From the NCBI RefSeq assembly GCF_001042615.1, contig NZ_AP012327.1, positions 62,001-126,000 on the forward strand: 64,000 nt of DNA. Reading direction: 5' to 3'. Positions 16,986-24,888 of this stretch are shown here, piece by piece. The notes under the pieces were generated by a model, which saw nothing but the letters and a program-made list of their open reading frames with translations, searched no databases and was not told the DNA's origin. The stretch comes from Bifidobacterium catenulatum subsp. kashiwanohense JCM 15439 = DSM 21854. Its GTDB lineage: Bacteria; Actinomycetota; Actinomycetes; Actinomycetales; Bifidobacteriaceae. Made by a program: the position numbers and the translations under genes. Within the stretch, counting starts at the first letter, position 1. Each line of letters opens with the position of its first letter.

Positions 16986-18455
16986 GTGACTGAAACTAAT
17001 GAACTTCGTATTGCTGTAATCGGAGCCGGCCCTGCAGGCGTCTACTCCTCTGACATTTTCCTGCGCCAGTTGAAGAAGCTCGGCGAGGGGCTTGGCCTCG
17101 GCACTGCCGCTCGCATCGACCTGTTCGAAAAGCTGCCTGTGCCGTTCGGCCTGGTGCGCTACGGAGTGGCCCCCGACCACCCGTCCATCAAATTCATCGC
17201 GTCGGCACTCGAAAAGACACTCGACAACCCCGACATCCACCTGTATTGCGACGTGGAATTCGGCAAGGACGTGACCCTCGACGAGCTGCTTGAGCGTTAC
17301 GATGCTGTGCTGTTCGCCACCGGTGCTGTTGAGGACAAGCCGCTTGGACTGCCGGGTGCCGACCTGGATGGCGTGTATGGCGCAGCCAAGTTTGTGGAAT
17401 GGTACGACGGTTATCCGACCGGCGCTCGCGAGTGGCCGCTTGAAGCTGAGGAAGTCGCCGTGATCGGCGGTGGCAACGTGGCCATGGATGTGGCGCGCGA
17501 ACTCATGCGCAATGCCGACGATCTGAAGGAACGCACTGATATTCCAGACAATGTGTACGAGGGCGTCAAGGCGAACAAGGCTCGCGTGCTGCACCTGTTC
17601 ATCCGCCGCGGTGTGGCGCAAGCCAAGTTCTCCGTACAGGAATTGCGTGAGATGGAGAAGCTGCCGGGAGTGCAGCTGATCATTAACGAAGACGATTTCG
17701 ATTTGGATGAAGACACGATTGAAGAGGCCGGCAAAGACAAGCTGACCCGTCAGATGGTCGAAGAGCTGTTCACGATTCGTGAGATGGCGGAAGACATGGA
17801 AGATGACGGTGACGTGGATTACGAGGGTAATACGGCTGATCGCAAGTATTATGTGCACTTCAATTCCGCGCCGGTCGAAGTGCTGGGCGAGGACGGCAAG
17901 GTCGTTGGCATTCGCGTGGAGAAGACCGAAACGTCGGCTGACGGCAAGATGAGCCGCACCGGCGAGTTTGAAGAGTATCCGGTGCAGGCCGTGTACCATG
18001 CGATCGGCTACAAGCCGGCCACCGCGCCGGGCATTGCGTACGACGAGCGTCACGCGCATCTGGCGAACGCGAACGGTGACGGACGCATCACCGTTGCTGC
18101 TGAGGCTGGAGCTGATGGTGCGGATGCTGCGGTTGAGGTGCGTGAGCGTCTGTATGCGACCGGTTGGGCGAAGCGCGGTCCGGTTGGTTTGATCGGTTCC
18201 ACCAAGTCCGACGCGTTGCTGATCGTGACCAACATGCTGGAAGATCTGTCGAAGGCTGCCGAGGGTGGTCGTGTGGCCGCTGATCGTGATCCGGAGTCCA
18301 TCGACCGACTGCTGGAGTCGCGCGGTGTCAAGCCGATCGACTTTGCCGGTTGGAAGAAGATTGACGCGTTCGAACGCGCTGAGGGTGCGAAGGAAGGTCG
18401 CGAGCACAAGAAGGTCATCGACCCGGAGCAGATGCGCGCCCTGGCTCACGCCTAA
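16986..18455 (+). CDS. fprA: Ferredoxin/adrenodoxin-type NADP reductase (FprA-like)
   Basis: FAD- and NADP-dependent oxidoreductase of 489 residues that passes electrons between NADPH and ferredoxin. The FAD-binding GAGPAGVYSSD lies at residues about 13-23, LPVPFGLVRYGVAPDHPSIK is the family signature, and the NADP Rossmann motif is VIGGGNVAMDVAREL. The C-terminal TGWAKRGPVGLIGSTKSDA is also typical. Translation begins with GTG at 16986. It is divergent from the permease gene with about 250 bp between. A palindrome copy follows 58 bp after the stop. In an anaerobe it may feed reduced ferredoxin or thioredoxin-type pathways, which the sequence cannot settle. Confidence 0.92.
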   Translation: MTETNELRIAVIGAGPAGVYSSDIFLRQLKKLGEGLGLGTAARIDLFEKLPVPFGLVRYGVAPDHPSIKFIASALEKTLDNPDIHLYCDVEFGKDVTLDELLERYDAVLFATGAVEDKPLGLPGADLDGVYGAAKFVEWYDGYPTGAREWPLEAEEVAVIGGGNVAMDVARELMRNADDLKERTDIPDNVYEGVKANKARVLHLFIRRGVAQAKFSVQELREMEKLPGVQLIINEDDFDLDEDTIEEAGKDKLTRQMVEELFTIREMAEDMEDDGDVDYEGNTADRKYYVHFNSAPVEVLGEDGKVVGIRVEKTETSADGKMSRTGEFEEYPVQAVYHAIGYKPATAPGIAYDERHAHLANANGDGRITVAAEAGADGADAAVEVRERLYATGWAKRGPVGLIGSTKSDALLIVTNMLEDLSKAAEGGRVAADRDPESIDRLLESRGVKPIDFAGWKKIDAFERAEGAKEGREHKKVIDPEQMRALAHA

Positions 18456-18508
18456 GGTGGGTGTTTGAAACCCGGTCCGATAGGTTTCAGACTTTTTTCA
18501 TGCGTCTT

Positions 18509-18538
18509 GGGTGTCCGCTTCTGGAGAATCGGACACCC
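18509..18538. repeat. Dispersed palindrome behind fprA
   Basis: Core at 18513-18534 with C at arm position 6. Flanks extend the dyad to GGGTGTCCG/CGGACACCC, so it could form a strong hairpin, but no T-run follows. Confidence 0.88.
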
Positions 18539-18648
18539 GGGGAGAAGCTGAGCGTGCGAACTTCCGCAACTGCCCCTAGTCCTTTCCACAGCCCAGTCTC
18601 CAGCGCATATCCAGCAAAAACTCAGACTCCGTTTCTACGCTAGTGACC

Positions 18649-19749
18649 ATGAACGGCAAATTGCAGGTGCATGGCCATTGCAATGGCTTGAAGACAACGC
18701 TGTTATTCGCGTTGATGTGGGGCGTCATCATGCTCATTTGGTGGGCGACCGGTGGCAGTCAGCGCACACTTGGTATCTACATTCTCATCGGACTTGGCTC
18801 AACGTTCGCATCTTACTGGTTTTCCGACAAACTCGCGATCGCATCCATGCATGCGCAGGAAGTCAGCGAGCAGGAAGCGCCGGTACTGTACAAAATCGTG
18901 CGCGAACTGTCGGCAAAGGCGGGCAAGCCTATGCCACGTATTTATATCGCCCCAACCATGAGTCCCAATGCGTTCGCAACGGGACGCAATGAACGTCATG
19001 CGGCGGTCTGCTGCACACAGGGCATTCTGCAGATGCTCAACGAACGTGAGATTCGCGGCGTGCTCGGTCATGAGCTTATGCACGTGTACAATCATGACAT
19101 CCTGACGTCTGCGATCGCGTCCGCAATGGCGACGGTCATTTCGTATCTAGGCTATTCGCTCATGTATTTCGGTGGTGGCAATTCGCGCGATGATCGTAAT
19201 GACTCGTCTTCTAATGGTCTTGGATTGCTGGGTGTGCTGTTGAGTACGATTCTTGCGCCAATTGCCGCTTCGCTTATTCAGATGGCAATTTCGCGTACGC
19301 GAGAATATGATGCTGACGAAGATGGTTCCATGCTTACGGAAGATCCGGAGGCGCTCGCGTCCGCATTGAATAAGATTTCGAACGGCGCTGAGACGATGCC
19401 GATGCAGAAGACTGCTGGTACGCAGTCGGTTGCTGCGATGATGATTGCGAATCCGTTTTCTGCGGAAGGTTTCTCCAAGCTGTTTTCTACGCACCCGCCG
19501 ACCTCGGATCGCATTGCGCGGCTGATGCAGATGGGGCAGGAGATGCGTCAGCAGGGCGTGCAGTCCGGATATTTGGCCGGTGGCTATGCCACGAGCGGCG
19601 TTGCGGCGGCGGATATTCGGCAAGGCGGACGTTCTGCGATGGCTGGTGCCGGTGGTCCGCAATTTGGAACGCAGCATGGGTCCGGGCATGATTCGGTCGG
19701 CTCGGCTGGCAGATATTCTCGCGACTATTCGCAGCGGCCGCGTGGTTGA
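18649..19749 (+). CDS. htpX: Membrane zinc metalloprotease HtpX
   Basis: Membrane-embedded M48 protease that degrades misfolded membrane proteins. It has two N-terminal membrane helices, the zinc motif HELMH with His141, Glu142 and His145, two further hydrophobic segments, and SRTREYDADEDG containing the third zinc ligand. FSTHPPTSDRIARL is the usual C-terminal motif. The tail after about residue 300 is Gly/Ser/Gln-rich and specific to this protein. ATG at 18649 is preferred; GTG at 18643 is two codons upstream. Confidence 0.95.
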   Translation: MNGKLQVHGHCNGLKTTLLFALMWGVIMLIWWATGGSQRTLGIYILIGLGSTFASYWFSDKLAIASMHAQEVSEQEAPVLYKIVRELSAKAGKPMPRIYIAPTMSPNAFATGRNERHAAVCCTQGILQMLNEREIRGVLGHELMHVYNHDILTSAIASAMATVISYLGYSLMYFGGGNSRDDRNDSSSNGLGLLGVLLSTILAPIAASLIQMAISRTREYDADEDGSMLTEDPEALASALNKISNGAETMPMQKTAGTQSVAAMMIANPFSAEGFSKLFSTHPPTSDRIARLMQMGQEMRQQGVQSGYLAGGYATSGVAAADIRQGGRSAMAGAGGPQFGTQHGSGHDSVGSAGRYSRDYSQRPRG

Positions 19750-19853
19750 GTTTCCGTGATATTGCGGAAAATTGGTATCGTATGTCGGTCTGTGTCCGCA
19801 TACGCATCCGTTGCGTGCTAAACTGAAGTTTCGTGCCCAAAAGGCACAACCTT

Positions 19854-19927
19854 GCGGATGTAGTTCATCGGTAGAACGAAAGCTTCCCAAGCTTTAAAGG
19901 CGGGTTCGACTCCCGTCATCCGCTCCA
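19854..19927 (+). tRNA. tRNA-Gly (anticodon CCC)
   Basis: 74 nt with encoded CCA. The acceptor arms GCGGATG and CATCCGC pair; the anticodon loop TTCCCAA sits on GAAAGC/GCTTTA-like arms; the T arm is GGCGGGTTCGACTCCCGTC. Confidence 0.95.
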
Positions 19928-19935
19928 TTCGGAAC

Positions 19936-19967
19936 CCTTGGAATCGTTGGAATTCCAAGGTTTTTTC
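19936..19967 (+). terminator. Terminator behind tRNA-Gly
   Basis: CCTTGGAAT pairs with ATTCCAAGG and is followed by TTTTTT. Confidence 0.8.
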
Positions 19968-20158
19968 TATTGCCGTAAAAGACCCGTGAAGTCAACTTCG
20001 CGCCGCGCAACTGTCGGTTGCGTCGCAAAATTTGGTTGCGAATCGCAATGCAACCGAAAGATGGTGGCGTGGAGCGCGACGTTTATGACAAGCTGTTGCT
20101 TGGCAATCGCCAATAATCGCAAGTCGAGGCGATATGGAAACTCGACGAAAGGGCGGAC

Positions 20159-21391
20159 ATGAGTTTCAAAGAGAATCTGCAGTATCTGCGCGGTTCGCGC
20201 AACATGACGCAGGAACAGCTGGCAATGCTGCTGGGCGTTTCCCGGCAGGCAATTTCGAAATGGGAGTCCGAGAAGGCATACCCCGAAATGGACAAGCTGC
20301 TGATGCTTTGCGACATGTTCGGCGTGACGTTGGATGATTTGGTCATGGGCGACGTGCGTGCGTCGGCGGGCTGTGGGGGTGCGAGACGCGTGGACTTGGC
20401 TGCTGATACGGATGGTGTGGCCGCGTCGGTTGGGGTGGCTGATGCTGCTGTTGGCGCGGTTCCGGGGGTAATCGGGTTTGCGGCATCGCAGGTCGCAGGA
20501 ATGTCCGATTCTGGTGAATCGGACGCACAAGGTGCCAAAACCGGTGTTCAATTGTCCGTTTCTCCAGAATCGGACACGCGAGATGGGACGGACATTCCGC
20601 AAAGCGTGCCCCGACATATCGTGCAGGATGTGGTTGGCTACGACAGTCATATGAGGCGTTTTGCGTGGCTTATTGCGATTGGTGTGGCCGCAATTATCCT
20701 CGGAGTCGCGGTTGGCATGTTGTTTTCGCCGGAGGGGTCTGTCTTGGGGCCGTCGCCGGTGAACGACGTGCTGGTCACAGTATGCACGTTGGTTGGCGCG
20801 ATGGTCGGTCTCGCTTTGCTGATACCGGCCGGAATCATGCATGGCGATTTCCGCCGTCGCCACCCGTATGTGCAGGATTTTTACACGAATGAGGACAAGT
20901 CACGTGCGTCGGTCGTATTGGCGATTGGTGTTGCGATTGGTGCCGTGCTGATTTTGGCGGGCGTGTGCGTGCGAGTGTTTTGTGACGAGTTTGTTGCCGA
21001 CGGAGACGCGGGGTGGCCGGACAGCGTTCTGCTGGCTTGCGTGGCCGCGGCGGTGTTCTGTTTCATTATGTCCGGGATGACGCATGACAAGGTGAATGTG
21101 GACAAATACAATCGTGAAGCCGAAGAGGAAAGCGTGCGCGAGGGACGTTCCGTGCCGCACCCGACGATGAGCGAGTCGGACAGATTTTACAGAAGACTTA
21201 CCGGTGCAATTTGTGGCGTGATCATGTTGTTAGCGACTGTTGTCGCGTTGCTTATGCTTTTTCTTGGAACGGCGGGCAGTGATGCTGACGCGTGGATGAA
21301 GGTGTTCTGGGTCCCGTGGCCGATCGGCGGTGTGCTGTGTGGCGTCGTGGACATCATCGTGTCATTGGTCAAGGAGGCCAGGCGGCGGTAA
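20159..21391 (+). CDS. XRE-family regulator with C-terminal membrane domain
   Basis: Protein of 410 residues. An N-terminal Cro/C1-type helix-turn-helix (LRGSRNMTQEQLAMLLGVSRQ, residues about 10-30, then AISKWESEKAYPEMDKL) precedes a variable linker and about six membrane helices arranged in pairs (about 168-190, 205-228, 250-275, 285-305, 345-370, 380-400). This architecture is common in Firmicutes and bifidobacteria as a membrane-tethered regulator; its signal is unknown. The linker holds two in-frame copies of the dispersed palindrome (residues about 115-122 and 132-139). Start is ATG 20159. The YddG-like gene follows 67 bp after the stop. Confidence 0.8.
   Translation: MSFKENLQYLRGSRNMTQEQLAMLLGVSRQAISKWESEKAYPEMDKLLMLCDMFGVTLDDLVMGDVRASAGCGGARRVDLAADTDGVAASVGVADAAVGAVPGVIGFAASQVAGMSDSGESDAQGAKTGVQLSVSPESDTRDGTDIPQSVPRHIVQDVVGYDSHMRRFAWLIAIGVAAIILGVAVGMLFSPEGSVLGPSPVNDVLVTVCTLVGAMVGLALLIPAGIMHGDFRRRHPYVQDFYTNEDKSRASVVLAIGVAIGAVLILAGVCVRVFCDEFVADGDAGWPDSVLLACVAAAVFCFIMSGMTHDKVNVDKYNREAEEESVREGRSVPHPTMSESDRFYRRLTGAICGVIMLLATVVALLMLFLGTAGSDADAWMKVFWVPWPIGGVLCGVVDIIVSLVKEARRR
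20503..20575. repeat. In-frame palindrome pair (51-bp period) in the XRE regulator
   Basis: Copies at 20503-20524 (A/T arms) and 20554-20575 (T/T mismatch), reading SDSGESD and SVSPESD. Confidence 0.9.
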
Positions 21392-21404
21392 ACCAACAAA
21401 TAGT

Positions 21405-21426
21405 GTCCGTTTCTCCGGAATCGGAC
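21405..21426. repeat. Dispersed palindrome between the XRE regulator and the exporter gene
   Basis: Copy with T/T mismatch, starting 14 bp after the regulator's stop codon and 33 bp before the GTG start of the next gene. Confidence 0.9.
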
Positions 21427-21458
21427 ATGCGGGGTGGGCGGCAGGTAGGCTGGAATCC

Positions 21459-22415
21459 GTGAATACGGATCAGAAACTTCCCGCCGAATCCGCAGGCGAA
21501 CGCCCCAGTAACCCCCTATTTGGCCATGCCATATCACACGCGGCGACACTCGTCGGCCTGTTCGCAATCGTCCTGTGGGGCTTCATGGCCGGCCTCGTGC
21601 GACTCGTTTCCGAATCGTTCGGTACCACGCTCGGCTCGGCGCTCATCTACACTGTCGGCGGCATGCTCCTGCTCATCGTGCGACGGCCGAAACCGATTAG
21701 CCAAGCGCCACGCAAGTACCTCGTCGCAGGCGGACTCATGTTCATCGCATACGAGGCGTCGATCTCGCTGTCGATCGGTCTGGCCACAACGAACGCGCAA
21801 TCTGTGGAAGTCAGCCTCGTCAATTATTTGTGGCCGACGCTGCTGGTACTGATGACCGCCGCCGTGTCGCACAAACGCGGCTCGGTCTCCGAAGCGCTGC
21901 CGGGTGCAATCGTAGCCACCGTCGGCGTGGCAATGGCGGTCGGCGGTGAAAACCTTGACGTGCAGGAAGCGGTCGCCAATATCGCCAGCAATCCATTGCC
22001 GTACGCGCTCGCGTTCGCAGGTGCCTTTATTTGGGCGATTTACGCGACCGTGACGCCATCGATGTCCGGTGGTTACGATGGTACGACGATTTTCTTCTGT
22101 TGCGTTGCTGTTGTGCTGTGGATTATCCATTTCGTTTCGGGCGACGGTTTACCAGCTGTAGCGCCTGGCATCGGCGGCTATATTGCGCTGCTCGCATGTG
22201 CCGCGTCGATTGCCGGCGGCTACGCGTGCTGGGGGTATGGCATGCTACATGGCAGTATGGAAACGCTTGCGATCGGTTCGTATGCGACGCCGCTGTTCTC
22301 CACTGCTTCCAGCACGCTCCTATTGGGCGTGACGTTGGGCATGCCATTCTGGATCGGTGTCGCGCTGGTGGTAGTCGGCTCGCTGATCAACGTGTGGTTT
22401 GCGCGACGCTGCTGA
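21459..22415 (+). CDS. EamA-family exporter resembling YddG
   Basis: DMT-superfamily permease of 318 residues with ten membrane helices. The opening ATLVGLFAIVLWGFMAGLVR and SEVSLVNYLWP-like segment (SVEVSLVNYLWPTLLVL) resemble the aromatic amino-acid and paraquat exporter YddG. Start is GTG at 21459, located just behind a palindrome copy. The gene directly follows the XRE-type membrane regulator, which may control it. Two palindrome copies begin 3 bp after the stop codon. Aromatic substrates are inferred from family resemblance only. Confidence 0.82.
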   Translation: MNTDQKLPAESAGERPSNPLFGHAISHAATLVGLFAIVLWGFMAGLVRLVSESFGTTLGSALIYTVGGMLLLIVRRPKPISQAPRKYLVAGGLMFIAYEASISLSIGLATTNAQSVEVSLVNYLWPTLLVLMTAAVSHKRGSVSEALPGAIVATVGVAMAVGGENLDVQEAVANIASNPLPYALAFAGAFIWAIYATVTPSMSGGYDGTTIFFCCVAVVLWIIHFVSGDGLPAVAPGIGGYIALLACAASIAGGYACWGYGMLHGSMETLAIGSYATPLFSTASSTLLLGVTLGMPFWIGVALVVVGSLINVWFARRC

Positions 22416-22417
22416 TT

Positions 22418-22490
22418 GTCCGATTCTGCAGAATCGGACGTCCGAGGTGTAATGCGCCCATCTTGGTTGTCCGTTTCTCCCGAATCGGAC
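22418..22490. repeat. Palindrome pair (51-bp period) directly behind the exporter gene
   Basis: Copies at 22418-22439 (perfect arms, centre TGCA) and 22469-22490 (T/T mismatch). They lie between the convergent exporter and YhgE/Pip genes and could act on both transcripts. Confidence 0.9.
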
Positions 22491-22557
22491 TTCCAGACCG
22501 TGTACCAGCCGAAACCGATCTAAACCGGCTCAAACCAGCCCGTTCAAATCCGCCTCG

Positions 22558-24888
22558 TCACATCACCTTGGTGGACTCCAGATTGCGGCTCACCCAGTTG
22601 TTCAACCGGATCACCGGCTTGCGCAACACCAATCCCAGCAGCAGCGAAGGAATCAGGAACAAGGCGAGATACACCATGTCAAGCAGGTACTCATTGCCGT
22701 ACGATCCGGCCATCGCGGCGTGCATGGCATCGATGGCGTGTGGGAATGGTAGGAACGGGTAGAGCATTTGGAAGAACTTCGGCAGCGTCTCGATAGGGAA
22801 CGTACCGCCCGAACCGGCGACCTGCATCACCAGCAGCACCACGGCCACGGCCTTGCCGATATCGCCGAACGACACGGTCAGCGTATACACGATATTCGAG
22901 AACACGAGCGCGGCAAGCCACCCCACGGCAAGGAACTGCAGCGCATGATTCGCCTGCACGCCAAGGAAATACATGTCACCCAGGCAAACCAGTGTGCCCT
23001 GCAGCAACGCGAGCAGTGCGAAGATCGTGTACCGTCCGAAATACTCGTGGTCGAGGCGCAGTCCCCAACGTGAGGCGTTCCCCGGGCCGGACGGGCCGGC
23101 GATGCGCGGCAGCGTGTCGCCTAAGCCCAGCACATGCGCCTTCTCGCGGTCCGAAATCGTCACTTTCAGCATGGCGCATAGGATGATCGCACCCACCCAG
23201 ATTGACAGGATCGTATAGAACGGCGCCATGGCCGAACCGTAGTTCGCGATCGGGTACACCGAGACGCGATGCAGTGCGACGGGCGCGGAAATCAGCGTGG
23301 ACAGTGTGGACGCGTTGGCGGTGGCCAGTGCACGTAGTTCGTCCGATTCACCCGAATCGGACGAACTGGCGTCGTTGTCACCGTCGCCACCATCGCTGTT
23401 GCCGTCGCCGGCGTTCCCGCCCGTCTCCAGCTTCGTGATCAGCTCCTTCACCGTCGCTGCCGACGAGTCGAGTTTCTTCGCGATCGCGCCGAGCGCGGAA
23501 CGGATGGACGTCACATTCGTCCCCACATCGCCCGTCACATCGTCCAGATCGTCGGCGGTGCCGCTCAGCTGGGTGATCATGCTGTCGGTTTGGGAGATCA
23601 GCGTGCTGACTGTGGAGGCGAGCGCGTCGATTTTCGGCTTGACGTTCGTGGCGTAATCGTCGCGCACATTGCTGATCGACTGCTTCGCGGAGGTGATGCG
23701 GTTCAGGATCTCCTTGCGGGAGCTTTCCGCGGCTGCGGCATCCTGCGTGACCTGCGTGGAAGCGTCTTTCAGCTGCTGCGCGAGCTTCTGCGAATCGCCT
23801 TTGGCGGCTTCCAGCAGCGTGATCTCCCGGTCGATGGCTTCCAGCAGCGCCTGTTTCGCGGAATCACTGTCCGGTAGTTGTTCCACCGATTCGCGCATGT
23901 GGTTGAGGCTTGTGATGTACGTGTCGTACAGCGATTCGCCGCTGGAGACTTGTTCGCTCAACGTTGTCAACTGGCTGGCTGCGGTGTCTGCGCCCTTGCC
24001 GATCGCGTCGAACGCCTTGTTCACCTTGGCAGCTACTTGGTCGAACGCGCCTAACACCTGGTCGAGCGCGGTGTTCACCGAGGAGGTGACGTTCGCACCT
24101 GCCGAAGTGAACGACGTGGCACCTGATTTGCCTTGCTTCAACGCGTTCTGGGCCTGTTTGCCCGCCGTGGTCGCCGAGGCGAGCAGTTTGCCCGTGGAAT
24201 CCACGATGTCGTTCGCCGAGCCGAGCAGCTGCGAATACGACGTCACCTGCTGCGATGCGCCGCTCAGCGTATCCGCCATGGTGGTGAGATTGCCGTTGAG
24301 GTTGCGCATGTATTCGGCCATTTGCGGGCTTTGCGAATAGCGTAGGATGCTTGAGGCCAGGTCGAGTCCGACTTGCGCGATCGTTTTGGCGAAGGTTTTG
24401 TCGATTGTGTTGACCACGGTTGTCGCGCCCTGATCGGTGATATGCGGGGCGATCGGGTTGATTTTCTCGTTCAGATAGTACTTGAGCTGCGCGTGTTTGA
24501 TGTCGGGGGAGAACAGCGTCATCATGTCGGCGCTGAAACCTTTCGGAATTACGATCGCCGCATAGTATTCGCCGGATTTCACCCCGTCGATTGCCTTGTC
24601 GCTTTTCACGAACTGCCAGTCCAGCTGGTCGTTGGCGTGCAGTGTGCTGATGATGGTTTCGCCCACGTTGACGCGCACCGGTATGAGATCCGACTTGTAA
24701 CCCTTGTCGTTATTGGCCACGGCGACCTTCAATGCCTTGGTGTTGCCGTAGGGGTCCCAGCTGGCCGCAATGTTGAACCAGGCGTACAGCGCCGGCACTA
24801 CCACCAGGCCCATCGAGACGATCACGGCGATCACGTTGCGGGTGGCGTGGCACATGTCCCGCTTGAAGATGCCCCAGATCATTTTCAC
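22558..24888 (-). CDS. YhgE/Pip-family membrane protein (second of pair)
   Basis: Membrane protein of 776 residues. An N-terminal helix (about 18-37) is followed by the conserved WDPYGNTKALKVAVANNDKG segment, a long extracellular coiled-coil-rich region (about 180-520) and five C-terminal helices of ABC-2-like permease type (about 560-760). Pip/YhgE proteins were first known as phage receptors; related proteins support type VII-like or peptide export, but the function here is unknown. Its start overlaps the preceding gene's stop by four bases, so the two form a coupled operon. One palindrome copy lies in frame at residues about 509-516 at the end of the extracellular region. Confidence 0.85.
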   Translation of the reverse strand: MKMIWGIFKRDMCHATRNVIAVIVSMGLVVVPALYAWFNIAASWDPYGNTKALKVAVANNDKGYKSDLIPVRVNVGETIISTLHANDQLDWQFVKSDKAIDGVKSGEYYAAIVIPKGFSADMMTLFSPDIKHAQLKYYLNEKINPIAPHITDQGATTVVNTIDKTFAKTIAQVGLDLASSILRYSQSPQMAEYMRNLNGNLTTMADTLSGASQQVTSYSQLLGSANDIVDSTGKLLASATTAGKQAQNALKQGKSGATSFTSAGANVTSSVNTALDQVLGAFDQVAAKVNKAFDAIGKGADTAASQLTTLSEQVSSGESLYDTYITSLNHMRESVEQLPDSDSAKQALLEAIDREITLLEAAKGDSQKLAQQLKDASTQVTQDAAAAESSRKEILNRITSAKQSISNVRDDYATNVKPKIDALASTVSTLISQTDSMITQLSGTADDLDDVTGDVGTNVTSIRSALGAIAKKLDSSAATVKELITKLETGGNAGDGNSDGGDGDNDASSSDSGESDELRALATANASTLSTLISAPVALHRVSVYPIANYGSAMAPFYTILSIWVGAIILCAMLKVTISDREKAHVLGLGDTLPRIAGPSGPGNASRWGLRLDHEYFGRYTIFALLALLQGTLVCLGDMYFLGVQANHALQFLAVGWLAALVFSNIVYTLTVSFGDIGKAVAVVLLVMQVAGSGGTFPIETLPKFFQMLYPFLPFPHAIDAMHAAMAGSYGNEYLLDMVYLALFLIPSLLLGLVLRKPVIRLNNWVSRNLESTKVM
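23336..23367. repeat. In-frame palindrome in the YhgE/Pip gene, extended arms
   Basis: Core at 23341-23362. Perfect arms extend to 14 bp (starting AGTTCGTCC). On the gene's strand it reads SSDSGESDE, in the same phase as all other intragenic copies. Confidence 0.9.

Noticed and set aside
16977..18449. Long minus-strand open frame opposite the FprA-like reductase gene
   Set aside because: It has low-complexity composition and mirrors a conserved reductase codon by codon.
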